NCBI GenBank assembly: GCA_964599235.1 | Contig: CAZRDX010000040.1 | Coordinates: 62,001-126,000, forward strand | Source: DRPN01 sp964599235 | GTDB lineage: Bacteria; Bacteroidota; Bacteroidia; Bacteroidales; VadinHA17 | Direction: 5' to 3' | DNA length: 64,000 nt | Notes under the pieces: model-generated | The model's input: the letters and a program-made list of their open reading frames with translations, nothing else | What the model was told of the DNA's origin: nothing | Database searches by the model: none | Part shown: one piece after another, positions 9,441 through 17,783 of the stretch | How the letters are laid out: the number at the start of each line of letters is the position of its first letter | How positions within the stretch are numbered: position 1 is the first letter of the stretch | Position numbers and translations under genes: made by a program

Positions 9441-9904
9441 GGTGTCTGATGGTTTTTCCGTTCAAGAATCTTTTGGAGCATATTTTCAAAGTTGTTGGCA
9501 TAATCGATCCACTCGTGGATGATCTTTTTCAATGACGAGGTCAGATTGTTCTGCAAGGTCAGGGTGCGGTATGACATCTCTTTCAGGAGACGGACCGTCT
9601 CCAGTTGTTTTTCCGAATAAACTTTCGGAAGATTTCCTGTCAGGAAGAAGTAGCGTTTTCTTTTCCCGCTGATCGTTCTGTAATCGACCAGTTTGTTGTC
9701 GATGAGATATTTGAGAGAGTTGCTCACCGTACTTTTGCTGGTCCCGAAAAAAGCAACGATCTCGTCAAAGGTTTTTTCGGGCTCACTGCCGGCCGAAAGA
9801 TAGCCCATGATCCTCCCCTGCATGGGGTTGAACCCCATCAAATCAAATAATTTACCCATTTCTTCCACATACTGCCTCAAGGGCAATTGATCTCTGTTTT
9901 CCAT
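9437..9904 (-). CDS. GbsR/MarR-family transcriptional regulator of the fucose genes
   Basis: A 155-residue winged-helix protein of the GbsR type: a helical N-terminus followed by the reader motif FFGTSKSTVSNSLKYL (about residues 48-63), a wing (YRTISGKRKRYFF) and a C-terminal helical dimerisation segment. It is the first gene of the fucosidase/fucI transcript and its stop overlaps the fucosidase start (ATGA), so it is almost certainly a local regulator and probably autoregulated. A palindrome overlaps its own start codon and a good -7 box lies about 35 bases upstream. The ligand is inferred to be fucose, fuculose or a phosphorylated product; nothing in the sequence identifies it. Confidence 0.85.
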   Translation of the reverse strand: MENRDQLPLRQYVEEMGKLFDLMGFNPMQGRIMGYLSAGSEPEKTFDEIVAFFGTSKSTVSNSLKYLIDNKLVDYRTISGKRKRYFFLTGNLPKVYSEKQLETVRLLKEMSYRTLTLQNNLTSSLKKIIHEWIDYANNFENMLQKILERKNHQTP

Positions 9905-9917
9905 ATATATCTATATG
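9902..9917. promoter_or_regulatory. Candidate operator palindrome at the start of the GbsR-type gene
   Basis: An inverted repeat CATATA-TATC-TATATG covers the start codon of the regulator gene and lies just downstream of its predicted transcription start. Position and symmetry suit a dimeric MarR/GbsR repressor controlling its own operon. The site is AT-rich, so chance symmetry is possible. Confidence 0.35.
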
Positions 9918-9939
9918 TCAGTTTGTTGTAGATTTGATC

Positions 9940-9947
9940 CAAAATTA
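9940..9947 (-). promoter_or_regulatory. Candidate Bacteroidota -7 element for the regulator-fucosidase-fucI operon
   Basis: On the minus strand TAATTTTG matches TAnnTTTG exactly and would give a transcript start near 9933, a leader of about 30 bases. A clear TTTG at -33 is not seen, which fits a regulated promoter. Confidence 0.5.
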
Positions 9948-9997
9948 ATGCATTTATCTCAGTTCTCCTAATTTAGAACCAATAATACAGAAAAACT

Positions 9998-10028
9998 TTT
10001 GAGGTTTTGAACAAAACTTATACATTTA
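9998..10028 (+). promoter_or_regulatory. Candidate Bacteroidota promoter for the GH109-like/transporter/kinase operon
   Basis: TTTG at 9998-10001 is followed after 19 bases by TACATTTA (10021-10028), one base off TAnnTTTG. The spacing is that expected for the Bacteroidota primary sigma factor. Transcription would begin near 10035, about 40 bases before the first gene, divergently from the fucosidase operon. Confidence 0.5.
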
Positions 10029-10074
10029 CGACGTTTTTCAAGAGGGTATGCATACGAAATAAAGCCATAAGAAA

Positions 10075-11469
10075 ATGGAAAAAGAGAAAGCGAAAAAGAA
10101 GAAAGGTGTCCGCAGGCGCGATTTCATGAAGAAGAGCGTATTGAGCGGAGCCGCACTCTCCATGGTGCCGAATTTCACCTATGCCCGTTCACTGAGCAAG
10201 AACAAGAAAAAAGAGGAAGGGAAAGTCTCCATTGCGTTCATAGGTGTGGGAGGACGTGGCCGTTCTCATTTGCGTAATATCATGAAAAGGGATGATGTAA
10301 TCATCCCTGCCATATGTGATATTGATCCTGAAGCGATCCGTCTCTCTCTCAACATGATGAAGAAGGCCGGTTATCCCAAGCCGGAAGTGTATGATCAGGG
10401 GGAATACGCATTCCTGAAGCTGCTGGAGCGGGAGGATGTTGACGGTGTGGTGATCGCCACACCCTGGAACTGGCACACCCCCATGGCCGTAGCTTCCATG
10501 AAAGCCGGAAAGTATGCCGGTGTCGAGGTTTCGGCCGCCACCACAATGCAGGAGTGTTGGGATCTGGTGGACACATATGAAGAGACCGGGGTTCCTACCA
10601 TGATCCTGGAGAATGTGTGTTACCGCAGGGATGTGATGGCCGTGCTCAACATGGTCCGTCAGAACGTTTTCGGGGAACTGACCCATATGCGTTGCGGCTA
10701 CCGTCACGATCTTCGTGCGGTAAAATTCAATCCGGGCGTCACTTTCGGGGAAGGGGCCCGTGGTGAAGCCCGTTGGAGGACGCAGCATTCGCTCAAGCGC
10801 AACGCCGATCTTTATCCCACCCATGGTGTCGGGCCGGTGGCCACATGGCTCAACATCAACCGGGGCAACCGTTTTCTTTATCTCACCTCGCATGCCACCA
10901 AGAGCAGGGGACTGCACCGTTACATTGTCAACAACCCGGCCGGCGGACCCGATCACCCCAATGCCAAGCTGAAATGGCGGCTGGGAGACATCGTCACCTC
11001 TCTGATCACCACCTACAACGGCGAAACCATCCTGGTCACTCACGACACCAACTCACCCAAACCCTATTCGCTCGATTTCAGCATTCAGGGTACCAACGGT
11101 CTGGCTGATTTCGATTACAACCGCCAGCGCATCTACATTGAAGGCAAGTCTCCCAAGCACGATCAGTGGGAAGCCATGAACGAATGGTTCAAGAAATATG
11201 ATCATCCCCTCTGGAAACGGTTCGGTGAGTATGCAGCCGGATCGGGCCATGGCGGGATGGACTTTTTCGTTGACAGGGCGTTCGTAGAGTCGGTGAAACG
11301 CAAGGTCGAACCGCCCCTTGATGTATACGATGCAGCTGCATGGAGCGCCATCACACCGCTCTCGGAAAGATCTCTGGCAGAAGGCAGCGCCCCCCAGTAC
11401 TTCCCCGATTTCACCCGTGGGCGCTGGATCAACAGAAAACCGGTATTCGCCCTCAACGACGACTACTGA
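10075..11469 (+). CDS. GH109-like Gfo/Idh/MocA-family protein with Tat-type signal
   Basis: A 464-residue exported oxidoreductase-fold protein. The N-terminus has a Tat-like signal (RRRDFMKKS, then a hydrophobic stretch ending near residue 40), a Rossmann motif (FIGVGGRGRSH), and sequences shared with GH109 alpha-N-acetylgalactosaminidases: TPWNWHTPMAV, EVSAATTMQECWDLVDTYEE, LENVCYRRDVMAVLNMV and YRHDLR. GH109 enzymes use tightly bound NAD+ for a redox-assisted hydrolysis and would be folded with cofactor before export. As first gene of an operon with a HexNAc-type transporter and kinase, release of GalNAc or GlcNAc is the simplest role. Many relatives of GH109 have never been assayed, so it could instead be another exported sugar dehydrogenase. 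Confidence 0.8.
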   Translation: MEKEKAKKKKGVRRRDFMKKSVLSGAALSMVPNFTYARSLSKNKKKEEGKVSIAFIGVGGRGRSHLRNIMKRDDVIIPAICDIDPEAIRLSLNMMKKAGYPKPEVYDQGEYAFLKLLEREDVDGVVIATPWNWHTPMAVASMKAGKYAGVEVSAATTMQECWDLVDTYEETGVPTMILENVCYRRDVMAVLNMVRQNVFGELTHMRCGYRHDLRAVKFNPGVTFGEGARGEARWRTQHSLKRNADLYPTHGVGPVATWLNINRGNRFLYLTSHATKSRGLHRYIVNNPAGGPDHPNAKLKWRLGDIVTSLITTYNGETILVTHDTNSPKPYSLDFSIQGTNGLADFDYNRQRIYIEGKSPKHDQWEAMNEWFKKYDHPLWKRFGEYAAGSGHGGMDFFVDRAFVESVKRKVEPPLDVYDAAAWSAITPLSERSLAEGSAPQYFPDFTRGRWINRKPVFALNDDY

Positions 11470-11519
11470 TCCTTTTTTAAACCCTATCTCTGAATCTGAA
11501 CACAACTAAACAACCAATC

Positions 11520-12800
11520 ATGACAGACGTCCAGAACGGAAACAAAAAGGATTATACCATTGCGATCACCATTATCGGTATCCTCTTTTTCATCTTCGGG
11601 TTCGTGACATGGCTCAATGCCACGCTCATCCCTTATTTACGCACAGCCTGCGAACTGACCTCTTTTGAGTCGTATCTGGTCACCTTCGCATTCTATATTT
11701 CCTATTTTGTGATGGCCATTCCCTCGTCGAAGGTCTTGCAATGGACCGGTTTCAAGAAGGGGATGTCGTTAGGTCTGCTGATCATGGCCATGGGGGCACT
11801 CATTTTCATTCCCGCAGCCATGACGCGCACTTACGTATGGTTTCTTCTGGGACTTTTTGTTCAGGGAACGGGACTGGCCATTCTTCAGACGGCTTCCAAT
11901 CCCTATGTGACCATCCTGGGACCGATCGAAAGTGCGGCCAAAAGGATCAGTATCATGGGGGTGGCCAATAAATTCGCGGGTATTTTAAGCCCCATCATCC
12001 TGGGATCGATTCTCTTGAAAGGCATCGGAGAATTCGAGAAGAATCTGGCCACTCTCCAGGGTCCGGCACGGGAAGCCGCCCTCAACCAGTTAGCTGAAAA
12101 AGTGATCGGCCCATACATCATCATGGCCGTCGTCCTGGTCCTGCTGGCTCTGCTCATCATCTTCTCTCCCCTTCCTGAAGTGGAAGCCGAAGAGGAGGAA
12201 GTAGCCGAAGGAGAGACCCGTCGGACCAGCCTGTTGCAGTTCCCCTATTTTTGGCTGGGCGTCATCACGCTTTTTTTCTATGTAGGTGCAGAGGTGATCG
12301 CCGTGGATACCCTGATCAACTACGGCCTTTCGCTGGGTTTTGACATCAAGGTAGCCAAATATTTCTCATCGCTCACCCTGGTGGCCATGATCGTGGGCTA
12401 TATCGTCGGGATCATCACCATTCCCAAATATCTTTCGCAGCAAAAAGCGTTGCAGTATTTTTCCATCTTGGGGCTTATCTTCACAACAATTGCTGTCATG
12501 ACCACAGGATACACCTCGGTACTGTTCATTGCACTGTTAGGTTTTGCCAACTCGATCATGTGGCCTGCCATCTGGCCTCTGGCCATTCACGGACTGGGTC
12601 GTTTCCTGAAGCTGGGCTCGGCCATCATGATCATGGCCATCGCTGGCGGCGCCCTCATACCCTTGCTGTATGGTTACCTCGCTGGACTGCCGGGAGAAAA
12701 AAGTCCCACCCACGCCTATGCTATCCTGCTGGTCTGTTATACGGTGATCCTCTATTTCGCATCCCACGGATACAAGGTAGGGAGAAGAGAAAAAGAATAG
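11520..12800 (+). CDS. Sugar MFS transporter of the FHS group (GluP/NagP-type)
   Basis: A 426-residue inner-membrane protein with about 12 hydrophobic segments. The first helix carries FGFVTWLNATLIPYL, followed by GKxG-like FKKGMSLG between helices 2 and 3 and LQTASNPYVTILGP in helix 5. These resemble the glucose/galactose (GluP) and N-acetylglucosamine (NagP) branch of the fucose-galactose-glucose:H+ symporters more than FucP proper, whose first helix reads FALWG. It lies 50 bases after the GH109-like gene and 21 before the NahK-like kinase, which favours HexNAc as substrate. Fucose remains possible because fucI and fucK are adjacent and no other sugar permease is near them. An acidic loop (EAEEEEVAEGE) lies between helices 6 and 7. 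Confidence 0.85.
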   Translation: MTDVQNGNKKDYTIAITIIGILFFIFGFVTWLNATLIPYLRTACELTSFESYLVTFAFYISYFVMAIPSSKVLQWTGFKKGMSLGLLIMAMGALIFIPAAMTRTYVWFLLGLFVQGTGLAILQTASNPYVTILGPIESAAKRISIMGVANKFAGILSPIILGSILLKGIGEFEKNLATLQGPAREAALNQLAEKVIGPYIIMAVVLVLLALLIIFSPLPEVEAEEEEVAEGETRRTSLLQFPYFWLGVITLFFYVGAEVIAVDTLINYGLSLGFDIKVAKYFSSLTLVAMIVGYIVGIITIPKYLSQQKALQYFSILGLIFTTIAVMTTGYTSVLFIALLGFANSIMWPAIWPLAIHGLGRFLKLGSAIMIMAIAGGALIPLLYGYLAGLPGEKSPTHAYAILLVCYTVILYFASHGYKVGRREKE

Positions 12801-12821
12801 TTCCAATCAATTTGCCGGGAA

Positions 12822-13913
12822 ATGGAAGAGAAAGATCTTCAAAAGATATATGCGCAGTTCAAAGCAAATGATCCTTTCCTCAAAGGATATCCTTTTGGTT
12901 CAGGACATATTCACGACACCTACCGTATCGAGGTCGAAGGCACCGGGCCGGGGTACATCCTTCAACGGATCAACACCCATATCTTTCCTGACGTAGAGCA
13001 TCTGCAGCAAAACATCCTTCAGGTCACACAGCATATCCGCCGGAAACTGGAAAAGATCCCGGGCAGTGATCCGGATCGTGAGACCCTCACCCTGATCCCG
13101 ACGAAGGCAGAAAAGCTTTATTTTCATGACGATTCCGGGTACTGGCGTCTGTATCTGTTCATTGACCGGCATCGCAGTTACGACCGTGTTGAGACAACGG
13201 AACAGGCCTACCAGGGGGGGCGGGCCATCGGCCGTTTCGAACAGCTCATCGCAGGCCTTGACCCGAAGGGTATCTATGAAGTGCTGCCCGCCTTCCACGA
13301 CATGGAGGTCAGACTTAACAACTTTTTCCGCGTGCTTGAGAAAGATCCCGCGGGACGGGCAGCCTCTGTGCACGAGGATATCCGTTTCGTCGAGGAACGT
13401 GCCGAAAAGATGATGACCATCCAGCATCTGGGCCGCGACGGGAAGATCCCCTTGCGTATCACCCATAACGACACCAAGTTTAACAATGTTCTCCTCGATG
13501 AGAACGATCAGGCACTCTGTGTCATTGACCTCGACACGGTGATGCCGGGATACATCCACTATGATTTCGGTGATGCCATCCGCACCTCTGCTAATTCAGC
13601 CTTTGAAGACGAAAAGGATCTTTCCAAGGTGTTCGTCCGACTGGACCTCTTCGAAGCGTTCTCCCGTGGTTTCCTTGAAGAAACAAAGGACGAACTGACC
13701 GCCATGGAGAAAGAACACCTGGCCTTTTCCGCCCAGGTGATGACCTTTATCATCGGGGTACGTTTTCTTACTGACTATCTGGATGGTGATCATTATTTCA
13801 AGATCCACCATCCCGGTCATAACCTGGAAAGGGCCCGGGTGCAGTTCAGGCTCGTAGCCAGCATGGAGGAGCACCGGGAAGAGATGGAAAAAGTGATCCG
13901 GCAGTTAAGCTGA
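12822..13913 (+). CDS. NahK-like N-acetylhexosamine 1-kinase (aminoglycoside phosphotransferase fold)
   Basis: A 363-residue cytoplasmic kinase of the APH/choline-kinase fold. The catalytic loop HNDTKFNNVLLD (about residues 213-224) and the metal-binding segment VIDLDTVMPGYIHYDFGDAIR match NahK/LnpB of bifidobacteria almost residue for residue. The N-terminal lobe has the family's YPFGSGHIHDTY and GYILQRIN. NahK phosphorylates GlcNAc or GalNAc at the anomeric carbon. The gene follows the transporter by 21 bases, so imported sugar would be trapped as HexNAc-1-phosphate, ready for a nucleotidyltransferase such as the one at 53073-53981. AmgK-like use of MurNAc is an alternative that sequence inspection cannot exclude. 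Confidence 0.87.
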   Translation: MEEKDLQKIYAQFKANDPFLKGYPFGSGHIHDTYRIEVEGTGPGYILQRINTHIFPDVEHLQQNILQVTQHIRRKLEKIPGSDPDRETLTLIPTKAEKLYFHDDSGYWRLYLFIDRHRSYDRVETTEQAYQGGRAIGRFEQLIAGLDPKGIYEVLPAFHDMEVRLNNFFRVLEKDPAGRAASVHEDIRFVEERAEKMMTIQHLGRDGKIPLRITHNDTKFNNVLLDENDQALCVIDLDTVMPGYIHYDFGDAIRTSANSAFEDEKDLSKVFVRLDLFEAFSRGFLEETKDELTAMEKEHLAFSAQVMTFIIGVRFLTDYLDGDHYFKIHHPGHNLERARVQFRLVASMEEHREEMEKVIRQLS

Positions 13914-13934
13914 GCCAAGGCACACACTTCTCCG

Positions 13935-15008
13935 TCACACCTTATAATACTCTCTGTACCACTCCACAAAGCGGTGTATGCCTGTGTATACGTCGGTGGA
14001 AGGACGGTAGCCGGTGAGGCGGGTCAGCTCGGAGACATCCGCCCAGGTAGCGGGAACATCCCCCGGCTGCATGGGCATCTTGTTCAGCACGGCTTTCTTC
14101 CCCAACGCTTCTTCCAGGGCTCGGATAAAATCCATCAAAGGCACTGGACTACTGTGACCAATGTTGAGTATACGGTATGGGGCTGACGAACGGGCAGGGT
14201 CGACAGGAGACGCATCCCAGGCATCATTTCTTTCCGGGGGCAGGTAGGAGACGGCTTCCACACCTTTCACGATGTCCTCCACATAGGTAAAGTCCCGTTC
14301 CATCTTTCCATGATTGTAGACATCGATCGGCTTCCCGCGAAGGATCCGCTCCGTGAAGAGAAAGAGTGCCATATCCGGCCGTCCCCAGGGGCCGTATACC
14401 GTAAAAAAACGCAGGCCCGTGGTGGGAATACCAAAAAGATGGCTGTAGGTATGAGCCATCAGTTCGTTGGCTCTTTTGGTGGTGGCATACAAACTGACGG
14501 GATGGTCCACCGGCACATGTTCGGAAAAGGGCATCTTCTTGTTGAGCCCGTATACGCTCGAACTGCTGGCATACACCAGATGCTCCACAGGGAAGGTCCG
14601 GCATGCCTCCAGGATATTGAGAAAACCCTCCATGTTACTTGACAGATAGACATGGGGATGTGTGAGGCTGTAACGCACACCTGCCTGAGCAGCAAGGTGG
14701 ACCACGATCTGTGGACGATGTTCCTCAAAGAGCCGCATCACCCCTTTTTTGTCTTCCAGATCCATCTGCAGAAAGTTATATGCCGGGTATTTCCTGCTTT
14801 TCACCATGACCCCCGGCTGCACCTGTTCGCGAGGTATGCCGGCACTCTCCAGTCGGGCGTACTTCAGATCGGGATCGTAATAATCGTTGATCTGATCAAG
14901 GCCCGTAACCCTGTGTCCCCCCTCCAGCAGCAGGTTGGCCAGATGGAAACCGATGAAACCCGCTGTCCCGGTAACAAGAAAATGTTTTTCAGGATGTTCC
15001 ATGATCAT
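13935..15008 (-). CDS. NAD-dependent sugar-nucleotide epimerase, UDP-glucuronate 4-epimerase-like
   Basis: Extended short-chain dehydrogenase of about 357 residues. It has the NAD loop TGTAGFIGFHLA, AAQAGVRYSL, the catalytic YATTK (Tyr-x-x-x-Lys) after ASSSSVYG, and RFFTVYGPWGRPDMAL followed by ERDFTYVEDIV. These are typical of CapI/UDP-glucuronate 4-epimerases, which make UDP-galacturonate for capsule or other surface glycans. Starts at 15008 and 15002 are both plausible; each overlaps the end of the WecB-like gene by 14-20 bases, so the two are translated together. An in-frame start at 15035 would lengthen the overlap without adding conserved sequence. UDP-glucose or UDP-GlcNAc 4-epimerase activity cannot be ruled out. 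Confidence 0.86.
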   Translation of the reverse strand: MIMEHPEKHFLVTGTAGFIGFHLANLLLEGGHRVTGLDQINDYYDPDLKYARLESAGIPREQVQPGVMVKSRKYPAYNFLQMDLEDKKGVMRLFEEHRPQIVVHLAAQAGVRYSLTHPHVYLSSNMEGFLNILEACRTFPVEHLVYASSSSVYGLNKKMPFSEHVPVDHPVSLYATTKRANELMAHTYSHLFGIPTTGLRFFTVYGPWGRPDMALFLFTERILRGKPIDVYNHGKMERDFTYVEDIVKGVEAVSYLPPERNDAWDASPVDPARSSAPYRILNIGHSSPVPLMDFIRALEEALGKKAVLNKMPMQPGDVPATWADVSELTRLTGYRPSTDVYTGIHRFVEWYREYYKV

Positions 15009-16140
15009 TGCTGAAAAGTTCCAGTATCCTGTCAATCATGAAATAGGCTGTTTTCCCGTCCCCGTAAAAGGCCGGGAAGGTAAGGTCCTCACGTCCGAAG
15101 AACCTGCGAAACCCTTCCAAGATCCTGTTCTCATCGGCATCCACAAGGAGGGCCGTCCCGTTCTCCACCAGCTCGATCCATTCGGTGTGGGGACGCAATA
15201 CCAGACAAGGCTTCCTGAAAAAGTGGGATTCCTTTTGTACTCCTCCTGAGTCGGTAATGATCAGGGCCGCCGTTTTCTCCAGGAGGATCATTTCCAGAAA
15301 AGAAACCGGAGGCAGTATTTTCAGTCCTTCAAGCAGCTCTTCCTTCTCATTCATCTGTTCCAGGACATGCAGCGTTCTGGGATGGAGCGGCAGCACCACG
15401 GGGATGCCTTCCCCTAAGGCGATGTTCCGGAGCCCCCGAAGAATGGAACGGAGACGTTCCGGGTCATCGGTATTGGAATCCCTGTGGATGGTAGAGAGCA
15501 CGAAACGCCCCTCCTCCACTTCGAGTTGTGTCAGGAGCGATCTTTTGCTCTCCGCACGTTCGCCAAAGTATAGCGAATTGTCGTACATGATGTCGCCGGA
15601 ATGAAAGATACGGGGGTTGTTTATGTGATAGGGCGGCGAAGGATCCGGTGCAAAACCTTCCCTCACCAGGTTCCTGAAACCGGCCTCGGTGGGTGAGAAA
15701 AGGAGCGTAGAGACGTGATCCGTCATGATGCGGTTCACTTCTTCCGGCATGTTCTTGTCGAAGCTGCGCATGCCTGCCTCGATATGGATCACCGGGATAT
15801 GCATCTTCACGGCCGCCAGTGCTCCGGCCAGTGTGGAGTTCGTATCACCGTAAACCACCACCACGTCGGGGTGTTCGCGGGAGAACAGCTCTTCCAGACG
15901 TTCCAGCATCCAGGCGGTCTGACGTCCGTGAGGACCGGATCCCACCCCTAGGTTGATGTGCGGTGGCTGTATGCCCAACTCATCGAAAAAGACCTGCGAC
16001 ATCCCGGGATCATAATGCTGGCCCGTATGGACCACCCTTTCCAGGACATGTGAAGCATATTGATCTTTCAAAGCCCGGCTGACAGCCGATGCCTTGATGA
16101 TCTGAGGACGAGCCCCTACCAGGTTGACAAGGCGGATCAT
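14989..16140 (-). CDS. wecB: UDP-N-acetylglucosamine 2-epimerase, non-hydrolysing (WecB)
   Basis: A 383-residue cytoplasmic enzyme interconverting UDP-GlcNAc and UDP-ManNAc. It shows the family N-terminus (VGARPQIIKASAV), HTGQHYD near 40, GVGSG, VYGDTNSTLAGALAA, HIEAGMRS, FSPTEAGFRNL and the substrate-binding ITDSGGVQKES. The ATG at 16140 is preferred over a TTG at 16146 because it sits directly before the first beta strand. It lies 11 bases after rny on the same strand and overlaps the following epimerase gene, so UDP-ManNAc and UDP-uronate supply appear to be coupled for a surface polysaccharide. The glycosyltransferases that would use them are not in the window. Confidence 0.93.
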   Translation of the reverse strand: MIRLVNLVGARPQIIKASAVSRALKDQYASHVLERVVHTGQHYDPGMSQVFFDELGIQPPHINLGVGSGPHGRQTAWMLERLEELFSREHPDVVVVYGDTNSTLAGALAAVKMHIPVIHIEAGMRSFDKNMPEEVNRIMTDHVSTLLFSPTEAGFRNLVREGFAPDPSPPYHINNPRIFHSGDIMYDNSLYFGERAESKRSLLTQLEVEEGRFVLSTIHRDSNTDDPERLRSILRGLRNIALGEGIPVVLPLHPRTLHVLEQMNEKEELLEGLKILPPVSFLEMILLEKTAALIITDSGGVQKESHFFRKPCLVLRPHTEWIELVENGTALLVDADENRILEGFRRFFGREDLTFPAFYGDGKTAYFMIDRILELFSNDHGTS

Positions 16141-16151
16141 CGGCAAATGTC

Positions 16152-17732
16152 CTACTTGGCGTAATTGACCGCCCGTGTTTCGCGGATCACCGTGATCTTC
16201 ACCTGACCGGGATAGGTCATCTCGTTCTGAATCCTACGGGCGATCTCATAGGAGAGCTTCTCCGCCTCCTGATCGGACACCTGCTCGGAACCCACGATCA
16301 CCCGCAGCTCCCTGCCGGCCTGGATGGCATAGGTTTTGGTAACACCGGGGTACTCCAGAGCCAGTTCTTCCAGATCCTTCAGACGCTTGATGTACGACTC
16401 CACCACCTCACGGCGGGCACCGGGACGCGCACCGGAGATCGCATCGCACACCTGTACAATGGGTGCCAGAAGCGTGGTCATCTCGATCTCATCATGGTGG
16501 GCACCGATGGCGTTGACCACTTCCGGCTTTTCCTTGTACTTCTCAGCCAGTTTCATTCCCAGAATGGCATGGGGAAGTTCCGGCTCATCATCGGGGACCT
16601 TGCCGATGTCGTGCAAGAGGCCTGCACGTTTGGCCAGCTTGGGATTGAGTCCCAGTTCCGATGCCATGATAGCACTCAGATTGGCCACCTCACGGGAATG
16701 CTGAAGGAGGTTCTGTCCGTAGGAGGAACGGTATTTCATCTTGCCCACCAGGCGGATCAGCTCGGGATGGAGCCCGTGAATGCCGAGGTCGATGGCGGTA
16801 CGTTTGCCCACTTCCACGATCTCCTCTTCGATCTGTTTGCGTGTCTTGGCCACGACCTCTTCGATGCGGGCGGGATGGATACGTCCGTCCACCACCAGCT
16901 GATGAAGGGAAAGACGGGCGATCTCACGCCTTACCGGATCGAAGCAGGAGAGCAGGATCGCCTCGGGCGTATCGTCGACAATGATCTCCACTCCTGTGGC
17001 AGCCTCGAGAGCACGGATATTTCGGCCTTCACGACCGATGATACGGCCTTTGATCTCGTCTGATTCGATATTGAAGACCGTCACCGCGTTCTCGATGGTG
17101 GTTTCCGAAGCAACACGCTGGATGGTCTGCACCACGATACGCTTGGCCTCTTTTGTGGCGGTCATCTTGGCTTCGTCGATGATCTCATTGATGTAGGACA
17201 TGGCCTCTGTACGGGCTTCGTCCTTCAGTGAGGTGATCAGCTGGGCTTTGGCTTCTTCAGCCGAAAGACCGGAAATGGCTTCCAGCTGTTCCACCTGCCT
17301 TTTGTGCATACGGGTCAGTTCTTCGTTCTTTTTCTCTACCATCTGCAGCTGCTGGGCCACGTTGTTCCGCATCTCTTCCAGTTCCTTCTCTCGCCGGCGG
17401 TTCTCTTCGATCCTCTGGTTGAGGGCACTTTCTTTTTGCTTGAAACGCTGTTCGGCCTGGGCCAGCTTGTTGTTCCGCTCGTTGATGTATTTCTCATGTT
17501 CGGCTTTGAGCTGGATGAATTTTTCTTTGGCCTGCAGGATCTTGTCTTTTTTGATCACCTCCGCTTCCGTTTCAGCCTCTTCGATGATCCTGCGCTGTTT
17601 CTTTCTCAAAGCCCGGGTGTAAATAAAAAAGGCCACCCCGGCACCGGCCAGGAAAGCCACCACGACCAGGATCTCCAGAAGGATCAGGGAGACCTGGGTC
17701 CCTTGTGTTGCCAGTATTGTCATGACGTTCAT
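16152..17732 (-). CDS. rny: Ribonuclease Y
   Basis: A 526-residue membrane-anchored endoribonuclease that starts bulk mRNA decay. Order of parts: an N-terminal transmembrane helix (about 12-35), a long charged coiled coil (about 40-190), a KH RNA-binding domain with GRIIGREGRNIRALE (about 228-245), and an HD hydrolase domain with HSREVAN and the metal-binding GLLHDIGKV (about 370-378). Length and layout are those of the family. It sits downstream of zapA and the 6S-like RNA on the same strand and 11 bases before wecB, so some transcription may run through the RNA terminator from zapA. Confidence 0.96.
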   Translation of the reverse strand: MNVMTILATQGTQVSLILLEILVVVAFLAGAGVAFFIYTRALRKKQRRIIEEAETEAEVIKKDKILQAKEKFIQLKAEHEKYINERNNKLAQAEQRFKQKESALNQRIEENRRREKELEEMRNNVAQQLQMVEKKNEELTRMHKRQVEQLEAISGLSAEEAKAQLITSLKDEARTEAMSYINEIIDEAKMTATKEAKRIVVQTIQRVASETTIENAVTVFNIESDEIKGRIIGREGRNIRALEAATGVEIIVDDTPEAILLSCFDPVRREIARLSLHQLVVDGRIHPARIEEVVAKTRKQIEEEIVEVGKRTAIDLGIHGLHPELIRLVGKMKYRSSYGQNLLQHSREVANLSAIMASELGLNPKLAKRAGLLHDIGKVPDDEPELPHAILGMKLAEKYKEKPEVVNAIGAHHDEIEMTTLLAPIVQVCDAISGARPGARREVVESYIKRLKDLEELALEYPGVTKTYAIQAGRELRVIVGSEQVSDQEAEKLSYEIARRIQNEMTYPGQVKITVIRETRAVNYAK

Positions 17733-17783
17733 GTTTTTAGGTCCTTACCATTGAAAATATTGTCTCTTCCCACAAAATTCAAC

